A stretch of DNA of 64,000 nucleotides from an uncultured Methylococcaceae bacterium (GTDB taxonomy: Bacteria; Pseudomonadota; Gammaproteobacteria; Methylococcales; Methylococcaceae). This document shows, one piece after another, positions 1 through 7,786 of the stretch. A model generated the notes under the pieces. That model saw nothing but the letters and a program-made list of their open reading frames with translations, did not search any database and was not told the origin of the DNA. Position numbers and translations under genes: made by a program. How positions within the stretch are numbered: the stretch's first letter is position 1; the number at the start of each line of letters is the position of its first letter. Location of the stretch: the NCBI GenBank assembly GCA_903930145.1, contig CAIYXP010000191.1:62001-126000 (forward strand), given 5' to 3'.

Positions 1-2
1 AG

Positions 3-1958
3 GCGTTTTTGAACCAGCAGTTGAAGTGGTTTGAATGTGAGTATGATCAACCGCAGCCGGTAAAAATATTGGATACTGCCATTGTCGGTGTGGTGCTTAT
101 TCATTTCGTTATTGGGCTGATGCCTGAGATTGGGCATGACCCGCTCGCAATGCATCTTTTCATACCTGCGCAGCTATTATTACGGCATCAATGGGGGTTT
201 GCAGCCGACACCTATGCGTGGGCGGTCATGCCTATGCTGGGGGATTGGATATTTTCCATAGGCTATATGTTGGGCGGGGAATTCTCCGCCCGCCTAATTA
301 ACCTAGGGTTCATTTTTGCCCTAGGGTTATTAATTCGTAATCTTGTCTTGTGGGCGGGTGGCAGTTCGCTCGGCTCTAGATGGGCGGTCCTGTTGTTTTT
401 GTCCACACCTCTCACCTTTGTCGAGGGAGGTAGCGTTTACATTGAATCGGTGTTGACCGCGTTTGCTGGAGTGGGGACATTTGCATTGTTGCGCTCATGT
501 TCGCCGAACGGAAACCCGAACCACGAGCTTCCCATTGCGGGGTTCATGCTCGGTTGCGCATTGAGTGCAAAGGTGTTGACGCTGTTCATGTTGCCGATTC
601 TTCTCTTGGTTTTGGCAATACGCTACAAAATGTGGATGAAAAAGGAGCATGTCAATGCCATATTGACTGGCCTTGGGCTATTCTTCGTACTCGGGATAAT
701 ACCCTATGCAACATCGTTTATACTGACTGGCAACCCCGTCTTTCCGTTTTACAATGGAATTTTCAAGTCGCCATTGTTTGGCGCTTATAATTTTGTGGAT
801 GCCCGCTGGCATTTGGGGGTTTCATGGGAAATGATCTATGACCTTAATTTCCATTCGACAGATTATATGGAGGCATTTCCAGGTGTGGCGGGGTTTCAGT
901 GGCTGCTGCTGTTGCCAGCGACTTCGTTGATGATATTGATGAAATGGCAGAAAAATGCAATTACATTATTGTTTGTTGGAGTGGTAAGTTTTTTATTGAT
1001 ATTTCATTCGACTAGTTATTTAAGGTATGTGTTTCCCTTATTCCCTTTCTTTTTTTCCACTATAGGCATTGGCATCTCCCAATTTGACTCTCCCCTAAAA
1101 ACGCTGGAAAATGCAATCGCCTATGCTTGTGTCGGACTCAATTTGATATTCATCCATGCCGGGCCTAGCCCCTATGTTGATTTCCCCATTGAATATCTTT
1201 CCAGCCAATCCGACCGGGAGTCTTTCCTCAGGAAAACATTACCTATCAGAAATGCAGTCGAGCTTGTCAATGCCTTGAACGCCGAACACAGGCCAGTGGG
1301 TTTCTTTGCCGCTCCGTTTGGTGCTGGCTTGGCTGCTGATGCTTTGTACGCTAACTGGTATAATTCTCAATTTAATGCCATGGTCAATGCTGCCAACACC
1401 GAAGTCGAGTTTGCCCAGGTGTTGAAAAAATACCACATTGACTACCTCATCGTTGACGATAACTGGGGTAATGAGGGGCAGCGTTTATTGCTTGATAAAC
1501 TGACAAATACAGTTTCAAGGGTTGGGAACATTTCAGTAAGGACATTCCTGCATGACAGCGTGGAAGGCATCGAGCTTCTGAAGAACTCGAATTTGGAATC
1601 ATCAAATAACTGGACAATGAACGACGGGGTGAGGTTCACCCCTGACAAGGAGTTCTTGGTGAGCGTGGAGTCATTTGCCAGTCAAAGGGTGCCCGTCACC
1701 CCAAATAACCGATATTTGCTCTCGGTCAAGTTTCATTGCAGCACGAAGCCGGCGCCTGGACGTTTGCAAGTCAATTGGCTAGACGGCAATAAGCAATTAA
1801 TCAAAGCCGATATCAGGGTCAATGACTGTCAGGTTAACATGACGGATTATTCCATGGAGGTGACAGCCCCGCCCAATGCAAGCTTTGCGGATGTGTATAT
1901 GGCGGGTCAGTCTGTGGATCCCATATTGTTTAAAGCAATATCGTTTAAGGATGATTGA
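3..1958 (+). CDS. Integral membrane glycosyltransferase-like protein (GT-C type), 5' end cut by window
   Basis: The frame is open to the first bases of the window, so the true start lies probably upstream; a TTG at 9 is the first possible start inside. About the first 380 residues are a series of hydrophobic segments with short polar loops, as in polyprenyl-phosphate-sugar-dependent GT-C enzymes of the ArnT/PMT type; an acidic residue (E41, in MPEIGHDPLA) lies in the first loop, where such enzymes carry catalytic acids. Residues about 385-510 form a soluble domain, and the last 130 or so look like a beta-rich, carbohydrate-binding-like module. The stop overlaps the start region of the GT2 gene that follows, and a flippase-like gene comes next, so a role in adding a lipid-linked sugar to a surface glycan is likely. 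The family assignment rests on topology and neighbours, not on a signature motif. Confidence 0.6.
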   Translation, partial: AFLNQQLKWFECEYDQPQPVKILDTAIVGVVLIHFVIGLMPEIGHDPLAMHLFIPAQLLLRHQWGFAADTYAWAVMPMLGDWIFSIGYMLGGEFSARLINLGFIFALGLLIRNLVLWAGGSSLGSRWAVLLFLSTPLTFVEGGSVYIESVLTAFAGVGTFALLRSCSPNGNPNHELPIAGFMLGCALSAKVLTLFMLPILLLVLAIRYKMWMKKEHVNAILTGLGLFFVLGIIPYATSFILTGNPVFPFYNGIFKSPLFGAYNFVDARWHLGVSWEMIYDLNFHSTDYMEAFPGVAGFQWLLLLPATSLMILMKWQKNAITLLFVGVVSFLLIFHSTSYLRYVFPLFPFFFSTIGIGISQFDSPLKTLENAIAYACVGLNLIFIHAGPSPYVDFPIEYLSSQSDRESFLRKTLPIRNAVELVNALNAEHRPVGFFAAPFGAGLAADALYANWYNSQFNAMVNAANTEVEFAQVLKKYHIDYLIVDDNWGNEGQRLLLDKLTNTVSRVGNISVRTFLHDSVEGIELLKNSNLESSNNWTMNDGVRFTPDKEFLVSVESFASQRVPVTPNNRYLLSVKFHCSTKPAPGRLQVNWLDGNKQLIKADIRVNDCQVNMTDYSMEVTAPPNASFADVYMAGQSVDPILFKAISFKDD

Positions 1959-3009
1959 CATTATGAACAGACTCAAGCAGTCCCCCCGCACATTGCAAAA
2001 CGAACACGAGGGTTTCGATGCCAACATAGCGGTGGTCATCCCATGCTATAAGGTTATTCAACAAATAGCGAAGGTGGTTGCGGAGATTCCCGAATACGTG
2101 CGGAATATCTACATCATCGATGATGCCTGCCCGGAAGGTTCAGGCGAATTTGTCAGGCAGCACGTGAAGGACGGGCGCGTCCGAATCATCCGCCATGCCA
2201 ACAACCTAGGTGTGGGGGGTGCTGTCATCTCAGGCTACCTTGCCGCCATTGCCGATGGGGCCGATGTGATTGTCAAAATCGATGGCGACGGTCAGATGGA
2301 CCCGGGGTTGATCCCGTTCTTCGTGGAGCCGATCCTGATAGGTGAAGCGGACTACACCAAGGGCAACCGCTTCTTTGACTTGGAGCAAATAAAATCAATG
2401 CCAGGGGTGCGACTGTTCGGTAATACCGTGCTTTCGTTCATGGCCAAGTTTTCGACGGGCTATTGGAATCTATTTGACCCAACCAATGGCTACACGGCAA
2501 TACATAAAGACGTCGCGAAACACCTTCCTTTTCATAAAATTAGCAATCGCTATTTTTTCGAGACGGACATGCTATTCCGGTTGAACACACTTCGTTCCGT
2601 GGTGTTGGACATACCGATGGACGCACATTATGCAGACGAAACCAGTAATTTGAAAATATCAAAAATAATATTTGAATTTTTATTCAAGCACATGAGGAAT
2701 TATTTTAAACGCATATTTTATAACTATTATTTGAGGGATTTGTCACTCGCGTCGATTGAGTTGCCAATGGGGCTTTTATTAATCATCTTTGGGGTTTCGT
2801 ATGGTACTTACCATTGGATGGGGTCTTCACAGAGCATGGTTGCCACACCTTCTGGCACGGTCATGCTTGCCGCTTTGCCAATTTTAGTGGGGTTTCAGCT
2901 TTTAATGGCGTTTATCGGTTATGATATTGCTTCTGTCCCAACCCGCCCAAGGCAATTGGGGCGACACCGAATGCTTTTTACGGGCACCCGCCCTAGCAAA
3001 CCAAGATAG
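1951..3009 (+). CDS. GT2 family glycosyltransferase (dolichyl/undecaprenyl-phosphate sugar synthase type)
   Basis: GT-A fold glycosyltransferase family 2: IAVVIPCYK near the N-terminus, then YIIDDACPEGSGE, NNLGVGGAVISGY, and the metal-binding acidic motif in VKIDGDGQMDP. These are typical of DPM1/ArnC-like enzymes that load a sugar from a nucleotide sugar on to a polyprenyl phosphate. Two C-terminal hydrophobic segments (about residues 265-285 and 300-325) would anchor it to the inner membrane. The frame extends further upstream, but ATG 1951 (overlapping the previous stop) or ATG 1963, both after AAGG, are the plausible starts. Together with the preceding membrane transferase and the following small flippase-like protein it forms a lipid-linked-sugar module comparable in logic to ArnC/ArnT/ArnEF; the sugar is unknown. 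Confidence 0.85.
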   Translation: MIDIMNRLKQSPRTLQNEHEGFDANIAVVIPCYKVIQQIAKVVAEIPEYVRNIYIIDDACPEGSGEFVRQHVKDGRVRIIRHANNLGVGGAVISGYLAAIADGADVIVKIDGDGQMDPGLIPFFVEPILIGEADYTKGNRFFDLEQIKSMPGVRLFGNTVLSFMAKFSTGYWNLFDPTNGYTAIHKDVAKHLPFHKISNRYFFETDMLFRLNTLRSVVLDIPMDAHYADETSNLKISKIIFEFLFKHMRNYFKRIFYNYYLRDLSLASIELPMGLLLIIFGVSYGTYHWMGSSQSMVATPSGTVMLAALPILVGFQLLMAFIGYDIASVPTRPRQLGRHRMLFTGTRPSKPR

Positions 3010-3087
3010 GCTTTTGTCCTCCGGTACGCCATCAAGGTAAGCTATTACCTACGCATCAGCAGGCGATAATTTAACCAACACATTAAC

Positions 3088-3438
3088 ATGAAAATTTCAA
3101 ATATAATCCAAATTATTTTTACTATACTGCTGTTATCAGTCGGTCAAATCTTATTCAAGATGGTCGCGGATAAAATAAACCCCAACCAATCCATCGTTTC
3201 AACCCTGACCAACCCCTTGTTGATGTTGGCGTTGGCGGTGTACGGGGTGGCAACGATACTCTGGATATTTTCTCTTAGAAATGTTCCGCTAAGTTTGGCT
3301 TATCCCTTTGCCGCCTTAGCGTTTATATTCGTTCCCACCATGGCCCATTTCACCTTGTCAGAGCCATTTAAAGCCAAGACGTTTTACGGGTTTATACTGA
3401 TTTTGGCCGGTGTGACTATTTCCACCATCGAACTTTAA
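3088..3438 (+). CDS. EamA/SMR-like four-helix membrane protein, putative lipid-linked sugar flippase subunit
   Basis: This 116-residue protein is almost entirely hydrophobic, with four predicted transmembrane helices. SVGQILFKM in helix 1, PLSLAYPFAAL in helix 3 and a C-terminal GVTIS segment are typical of the small multidrug resistance / EamA-like fold used by ArnE/ArnF-type undecaprenyl-phosphate-aminoarabinose flippases. It lies between a GT2 polyprenyl-phosphate glycosyltransferase and a methyltransferase on the same strand, which supports translocation of a lipid-linked sugar rather than drug export. It may work as a homodimer, because no second copy is seen here. An ATG with weak ribosome-binding context starts it. 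Confidence 0.7.
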   Translation: MKISNIIQIIFTILLLSVGQILFKMVADKINPNQSIVSTLTNPLLMLALAVYGVATILWIFSLRNVPLSLAYPFAALAFIFVPTMAHFTLSEPFKAKTFYGFILILAGVTISTIEL

Positions 3439-3440
3439 CC

Positions 3441-4316
3441 ATGACCGTACTTTGCCCTGTATGCAGTAGTTTATTGCTCGACGGATTAGTCGACTGGCAT
3501 AAAAAATGTCCTGATTGCCATTACGAGTGCAGCATCTGGTCACCTAGCATTAACGATAGCGATGCCCATGCCATGGTTGACGAAACTGGTCGATCAATCG
3601 GCTTGACAACGCTGAGGAAGGCTAATTTCAGGATTATCATTGAGCAGATAAAGGCGTTAAATATCCCTAAGAGCGTGCCAATTCTTGATGTAGGCTGCGC
3701 CCATGGTTGGTTCTTGGAACTGGCCGACAAAGAATTTGAGACGCTTGGCATTGAGCCGGACCTTAATATTTATCAGCAAACCAAAGCCAAAGGATTGCAA
3801 GTGCGCAATGGATTTTTCCCTGATGTCTTGGACGGGGGTGAACAATTTAGCCTAGTCATTTTTAATGACGTGTTGGAGCATATACCTGATGTGCTATTTA
3901 CCATAAAGGCCGTCCATAAGCACTTGGTCAACGACGGTGTCATGGTTGTCAATATACCTGTTAGTACAGGGTTTTTTTATAACACGGCAGCTAAATTATG
4001 TAAGTTTGGCATTTCAAATCCATTTGATAGACTATGGCAAGTAGGTTTCCCCTCTCCGCATATTCACTATTTTCGCGCTGATAATCTTGTTTCATTAGTT
4101 GAATCTAATGGATTTAAACTACTTAATAAGCATACCTTGCCTTCTTTGAGTTCTGATGGAATGAAAGAACGGATAGCCTACGGACATAAGCCTAACCCAA
4201 TAGTGACATGGGTTATGGTATTGATATTGAGACTATTCATGCCTCTCTTGGTTGTATTGCCAGCCGATATTGAGGTGTTTTATTTCAAGAAAGTGAACGC
4301 GACAGATAAAGAGTGA
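3441..4316 (+). CDS. Class I SAM-dependent methyltransferase with N-terminal zinc ribbon
   Basis: Starts two bases after the stop of the flippase-like gene, so it is probably translationally coupled. The N-terminus carries CPVC and CPDC pairs (a small zinc ribbon, residues about 5-26). The Rossmann core follows: ILDVGCAHGWFL (SAM-binding motif I), then LGIEPD, then FNDVLEHIPD, a Methyltransf_23-type pattern. The C-terminal third contains one hydrophobic stretch (residues about 250-275) that may contact the membrane. In glycan clusters such enzymes methylate a sugar or a lipid-linked intermediate. The substrate cannot be read from the sequence. It is the last gene of the operon. Confidence 0.85.
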   Translation: MTVLCPVCSSLLLDGLVDWHKKCPDCHYECSIWSPSINDSDAHAMVDETGRSIGLTTLRKANFRIIIEQIKALNIPKSVPILDVGCAHGWFLELADKEFETLGIEPDLNIYQQTKAKGLQVRNGFFPDVLDGGEQFSLVIFNDVLEHIPDVLFTIKAVHKHLVNDGVMVVNIPVSTGFFYNTAAKLCKFGISNPFDRLWQVGFPSPHIHYFRADNLVSLVESNGFKLLNKHTLPSLSSDGMKERIAYGHKPNPIVTWVMVLILRLFMPLLVVLPADIEVFYFKKVNATDKE

Positions 4317-4335
4317 AGGTTGACGGGGCAGGCAG

Positions 4336-4391
4336 CCTCGAAAAACGGGTCTTGTCCACGCTGAGCTTGCCAAAGCGCTAGGTATTTCGAG
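4336..4391. repeat. Inverted repeat between convergent genes
   Basis: CCTCGAAA at 4336-4343 is complementary to TTTCGAGG at 4384-4391. It lies between the convergent methyltransferase (+) and NamZ-like (-) genes. There is no adjacent T-run, so it may be a bidirectional terminator or the scar of a short repeat element. Confidence 0.3.
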
Positions 4392-4423
4392 GTTTCCGTC
4401 TCTGTGGCTTCTAAGAATTGATT

Positions 4424-5629
4424 TCAAGCATACAAACTGACTGCGTCAAGCACTTCTTGCCATGCCTTCTCGTCCGGTGCGGTCAGCGCATCCAAGTCGC
4501 CCGGGCTGGCTTCCGGCCCGTCCACCCATTCCCGCAATAGCTCGCTGCCGTTGATCAGGTCGATGGCGAGGCGGCCGTGTTCGTATTCATAAGGGAAGTC
4601 CCGCCAGAGCGGATAGTCCGGGTGGAGGTTGCGGATGGCCTTGAAGGCCAAGGCTTGCAGCCGCCACGGGCGGAAGCTGTCATGGCCGTAGGCGGGGTCG
4701 TCCACATGGATTTGCACCCCGGAACACAGTGTCCCCTTGTGCTTGTGGAACGTGGGTTCGAACCAGCAGGTTCGCAAGCGGCAGCCTTGCAGCCAATGCG
4801 GGGCCAGCCGGTGCATTTCAGCCAGTAGTTTGTCCGCATCCAAGTTGGGTGCGCCGAACAGTTCCAGAGGCCGCGTGGTGCCGCGACCTTCCGACAGGGT
4901 CGTGCCTTCCAGCATGACCGTGCCGGCGTAACAGCGTGCCATCGACAGGTTGGGCGCGTTGGGGCTGGGGTTGATCCAACTGCGTTCATTCAAGGGCCAG
5001 CCATACCCCGGTGCCTGGGCGGGTTCCCATCCCTCCATCTTAATGACGTGGCAATCGACATCCAGCCGCGCTGTGTTAATGAACCAATGCGCCAATTCGC
5101 CCAAGGTCAGCCCGTGCCGCATCGGCATGTTTCCAGCGCCGACGAAGCTTTCCCAGCCTTCGCGCAGGCGCAACCCCTCGACCGGGCGGCCCGCCGGGTT
5201 GGGCCGGTCCAGCACCCAGACCGATTTGCCAAACTTAGCCGCTTCTTCCAGCACATAGCGCAGCGTGGTGATGAAGGTATAGATGCGGCAACCCAAATCT
5301 TGCAAATCGACCAGCAATACGTCGAAGCTGTCCATCATCGCAGGGGTGGGTCGGCGGACTTCGCCGTATAGGCTGAACACCGGGATGCCAAGGGCGGGAT
5401 CAATGAAATCCGCCGATTCGACCATGTTGTCCTGCTTGTCGCCGCGCAGCCCGTGCTGGGGCCCGAAGGCGGCAGTCAGTGTGATGCCTTTAGTCGCTGC
5501 CAGTGCGTCCAGCGAGTGGACGAGGTTCGCCGTCACCGAGGCGGGGTGGGCCAGCAAGGCGACTTGGCGGTTTGCCAAGGGTTTGCGTAAGTCCGCGTGT
5601 TCAAGTAACAGGTCGATGCCGAATTTCAT
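4424..5629 (-). CDS. DUF1343 / NamZ-like family protein (exo-beta-N-acetylmuramidase family)
   Basis: The 401-residue protein matches the DUF1343 (YbbC/NamZ) family over its full length. It has the early segment VALLAHPASV, the conserved FGPQHGLRGDKQDN, then PVFSLYGEVRRPT, VLLVDLQDLGCRIYTF and VLDRPNPAGR, and the late motif LEGTTLSEGRGTTRPLELFG. The Bacillus NamZ member removes terminal N-acetylmuramic acid from peptidoglycan fragments, so a role in wall recycling is the natural inference. Many members are secreted, but no signal peptide is seen here, so this copy may act in the cytoplasm. The start is the ATG at 5629 behind AGGAGA. It is convergent with the glycan operon and has no same-strand partner. 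Confidence 0.88.
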   Translation of the reverse strand: MKFGIDLLLEHADLRKPLANRQVALLAHPASVTANLVHSLDALAATKGITLTAAFGPQHGLRGDKQDNMVESADFIDPALGIPVFSLYGEVRRPTPAMMDSFDVLLVDLQDLGCRIYTFITTLRYVLEEAAKFGKSVWVLDRPNPAGRPVEGLRLREGWESFVGAGNMPMRHGLTLGELAHWFINTARLDVDCHVIKMEGWEPAQAPGYGWPLNERSWINPSPNAPNLSMARCYAGTVMLEGTTLSEGRGTTRPLELFGAPNLDADKLLAEMHRLAPHWLQGCRLRTCWFEPTFHKHKGTLCSGVQIHVDDPAYGHDSFRPWRLQALAFKAIRNLHPDYPLWRDFPYEYEHGRLAIDLINGSELLREWVDGPEASPGDLDALTAPDEKAWQEVLDAVSLYA

Positions 5630-5702
5630 TTATCTCCTAGTGATGAGTCCGTATATCATAGTCATCATGATACTATAATTACTTTTTCATAAAGTCCTGA
5701 TG

Positions 5703-6827
5703 TTAAGCCTTATCTTGTTTTATTAGGATATAGTAACAGATCGGCTCGATTTTTAAAAATGCTAGGGTGGAAAAAAATAATCTCGCAACAAATGGCATTT
5801 TCTTAAGTAATTTTTTCAAGCTGCCCGCATGATGTGTGTATTCACTTTTAAGGCTATTCATTCCAAACTCTGTGAATACGTTATGTACAACACCATAATT
5901 CTGCATGATCTTTTTTATATGGGTCGTTGCAATATAAAAAGTAGAATTTAACTCTGCTACAATCGATTCGTATGACCTTCCCGTTTTGCGCAAGCCATGC
6001 CACCATTTTGCCACCTGCGGTGCAATGGATTTTGGCAGCAGGGTGACAGGTGCTTCAAGATGACCGAAATCATATATTGAATACTTATTAGGGTTCCAAG
6101 AAATAAAGCTTACTTTTTTAGTTATCCGACACAATTCATTTGCTGCCTTGCTATAATCCTTAATGTGTTCAAGCATGGCTTGCGACATTACAAAATCTAT
6201 AGTTCCATCTTTAAATGGTAATCGAGTGGCATCTCCCCTAAAAATATCAGTATTGGGATTTCTTAATTGAGCAACTTTTACCCATTTTATGTCATAGTCT
6301 ACAATTATACTCAATTCAGATTTAAAATATTCATTAAAGCATTTAGTCAGTCCCCCCTGACCAGCGCCTACGTCAACAAATGTCCCCATAGATCCGGTAT
6401 AGTACTTTTTGAGTGTATTGACAAACTTATCCTGAATCTCGCATCCATAAATTCTATAGTTCAAATCTTTTTCATATTTTTGTTTAGCATATTCACTTTT
6501 ACCTGCATGAGGAGCCTCATATTCACGAATTATACGTTCTATCTTCTTGTATATATCCTCGCTGCTAACATCATCATTTTTTGTTTGTTCACGAATAACA
6601 AGTCCTTGGGACTTAATGTTTGACAGTGCCGACTTTTCTTCTTCTGATAGTTCGATGACAAATCTTGGTATGCCATTTATAATTGGGTATTCAGTCTGAC
6701 ATGCCACGCACGTTAATATTCCTTCTGACACCTTGCTGTCTCCAGTTTCATTGTTAAAACCTTCAAGACGTATTTCTGCTTTACAGCAAGGGCTGGCTAA
6801 AATTGGTAATAATTTTGTACGCATCAT
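5703..6827 (-). CDS. SAM-dependent methyltransferase with Trm112-like zinc domain, strongly AT-rich
   Basis: The N-terminal 60 residues form a Trm112p-like zinc ribbon (SPCCKAEIRL, then CVACQTEYPIINGIPRFV). After a linker of about 90 residues comes a class I methyltransferase core: FVDVGAGQGGL (motif I), then IVDYDIKWV, FRGDATRLPFKDGTIDFVMSQAMLEHI. The protein is 374 residues. The gene is visibly much richer in A+T and in codons such as ATA, AAA and TTA than both neighbours, which suggests recent horizontal acquisition. The start is the first of two ATGs, behind GGGGA. The most likely role is modification of a sugar or lipid-linked glycan, as for other Trm112-like fusions in surface-polysaccharide clusters; the substrate is unknown. 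Confidence 0.82.
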   Translation of the reverse strand: MMRTKLLPILASPCCKAEIRLEGFNNETGDSKVSEGILTCVACQTEYPIINGIPRFVIELSEEEKSALSNIKSQGLVIREQTKNDDVSSEDIYKKIERIIREYEAPHAGKSEYAKQKYEKDLNYRIYGCEIQDKFVNTLKKYYTGSMGTFVDVGAGQGGLTKCFNEYFKSELSIIVDYDIKWVKVAQLRNPNTDIFRGDATRLPFKDGTIDFVMSQAMLEHIKDYSKAANELCRITKKVSFISWNPNKYSIYDFGHLEAPVTLLPKSIAPQVAKWWHGLRKTGRSYESIVAELNSTFYIATTHIKKIMQNYGVVHNVFTEFGMNSLKSEYTHHAGSLKKLLKKMPFVARLFFSTLAFLKIEPICYYILIKQDKA

Positions 6828-7189
6828 ATCCCCATTATTGCTAAAATGTTGATTGAAAAATTAAAATTGGAAGCGAGTATGAACCATGACTAAATGCGGA
6901 TTTTATTTTTATACGTTCTAAGTATGCAAGATAACATGAACCGAATTGCTTTTCAATATACCCATTTATGCTGAATGGAGGCACAAAGCAATGCCATGAA
7001 TAGGGCTGTGCGGGTACATTGCAGACTTATCTAATCCAAGCTCAGCACCAAAGTCCAAGATTGATGCCGAGTGAACGGACAAATTTATTTTGAGTGAAGG
7101 GGCATGCGACATGCCCATCTGACCTACTTGGCTTCGCCGACTAGGTTTTTCCTTGAAAAACATCCATAACATCGGTAATGGCTAGCAAC
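6828..7189. other. Intergenic stretch without a supported gene
   Basis: This 362-bp stretch holds the upstream region of the AT-rich methyltransferase gene. The remainder is a mixed-composition spacer with only a 68-codon minus-strand frame (6966-7172) that has no convincing start signal or protein-like composition. No RNA gene, repeat or terminator is obvious. Confidence 0.4.
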
Positions 7190-7786
7190 CTAGTCAACTT
7201 CTAACTCGAAGGCGAAACTGTCAGGATGGTGAAAATCCGGCTTGCCTTGGGGGTGTGCGTAGGCCCAATAGGACAGGTCGCCGGATTTCTGCCGGATGAC
7301 CGCCGACAATCCCAGATGCCAAGTACCCTCATTCGGCAAGCCTAGGCCGCCCAAGTTGGCGACGGATTCCAGTTCGAGCCAGCCAATATCGCGGCATACG
7401 GCAATTTTAACAGGTTCGCTTAAGTTCGCCATCGCCATGCCTTGCCGGTAACGGGTGAAAGCGTAGGCGGCCCATGCCGTGGACGGGGAGAAGTTGAATT
7501 CATAATAGCCACTGTCAAATACCGGCTCGGTTTTCAAAACCGAGCCGGTCTGCGGCAGTACGGTGATAAACACCTCGAAACAGGTGGTTTGCCAAAGCCC
7601 GTCGGCACGTTGCGGGGGGGCAACCGGCGGAATCGCCAAGGCATCAATGTCGCCCTCAAGCCGGTATTTCAAGGCAAGCCTGCTGCCTTCCCTCCCAGTC
7701 TGCACGGTGACACGATGGATGGCCGGGCAAGGCGTGGACGGGTGGCAGCTCAGGACGGCGATAGAAGGGGTGGAATAAAAGCTCAC
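7190..7786 (-). CDS. DOMON-like domain protein
   Basis: A 198-residue beta-rich protein. The pattern LWQTTCFEVFI, then GYYEFNFSPSTAWAAYAF, YRQGMA and a C-terminal HLGLSAVI / LSYWAYAHP followed by PDFHHPDSFAF is that of the DOMON-like family of proteobacterial and cyanobacterial proteins, related to carbohydrate- or haem-binding DOMON sandwiches. No signal peptide is seen, so it is probably cytoplasmic. Its ATG overlaps the stop of the upstream CHAT/MBL gene by four bases (ATGA, 7783-7786), a strong sign of co-translation. What it binds and how it relates to the CHAT protein are unknown. Confidence 0.7.
   Translation of the reverse strand: MSFYSTPSIAVLSCHPSTPCPAIHRVTVQTGREGSRLALKYRLEGDIDALAIPPVAPPQRADGLWQTTCFEVFITVLPQTGSVLKTEPVFDSGYYEFNFSPSTAWAAYAFTRYRQGMAMANLSEPVKIAVCRDIGWLELESVANLGGLGLPNEGTWHLGLSAVIRQKSGDLSYWAYAHPQGKPDFHHPDSFAFELEVD

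Noticed and set aside
6966-7172. 68-codon minus-strand frame in the spacer
   Set aside because: No start context and no protein-like pattern; treated as non-coding.
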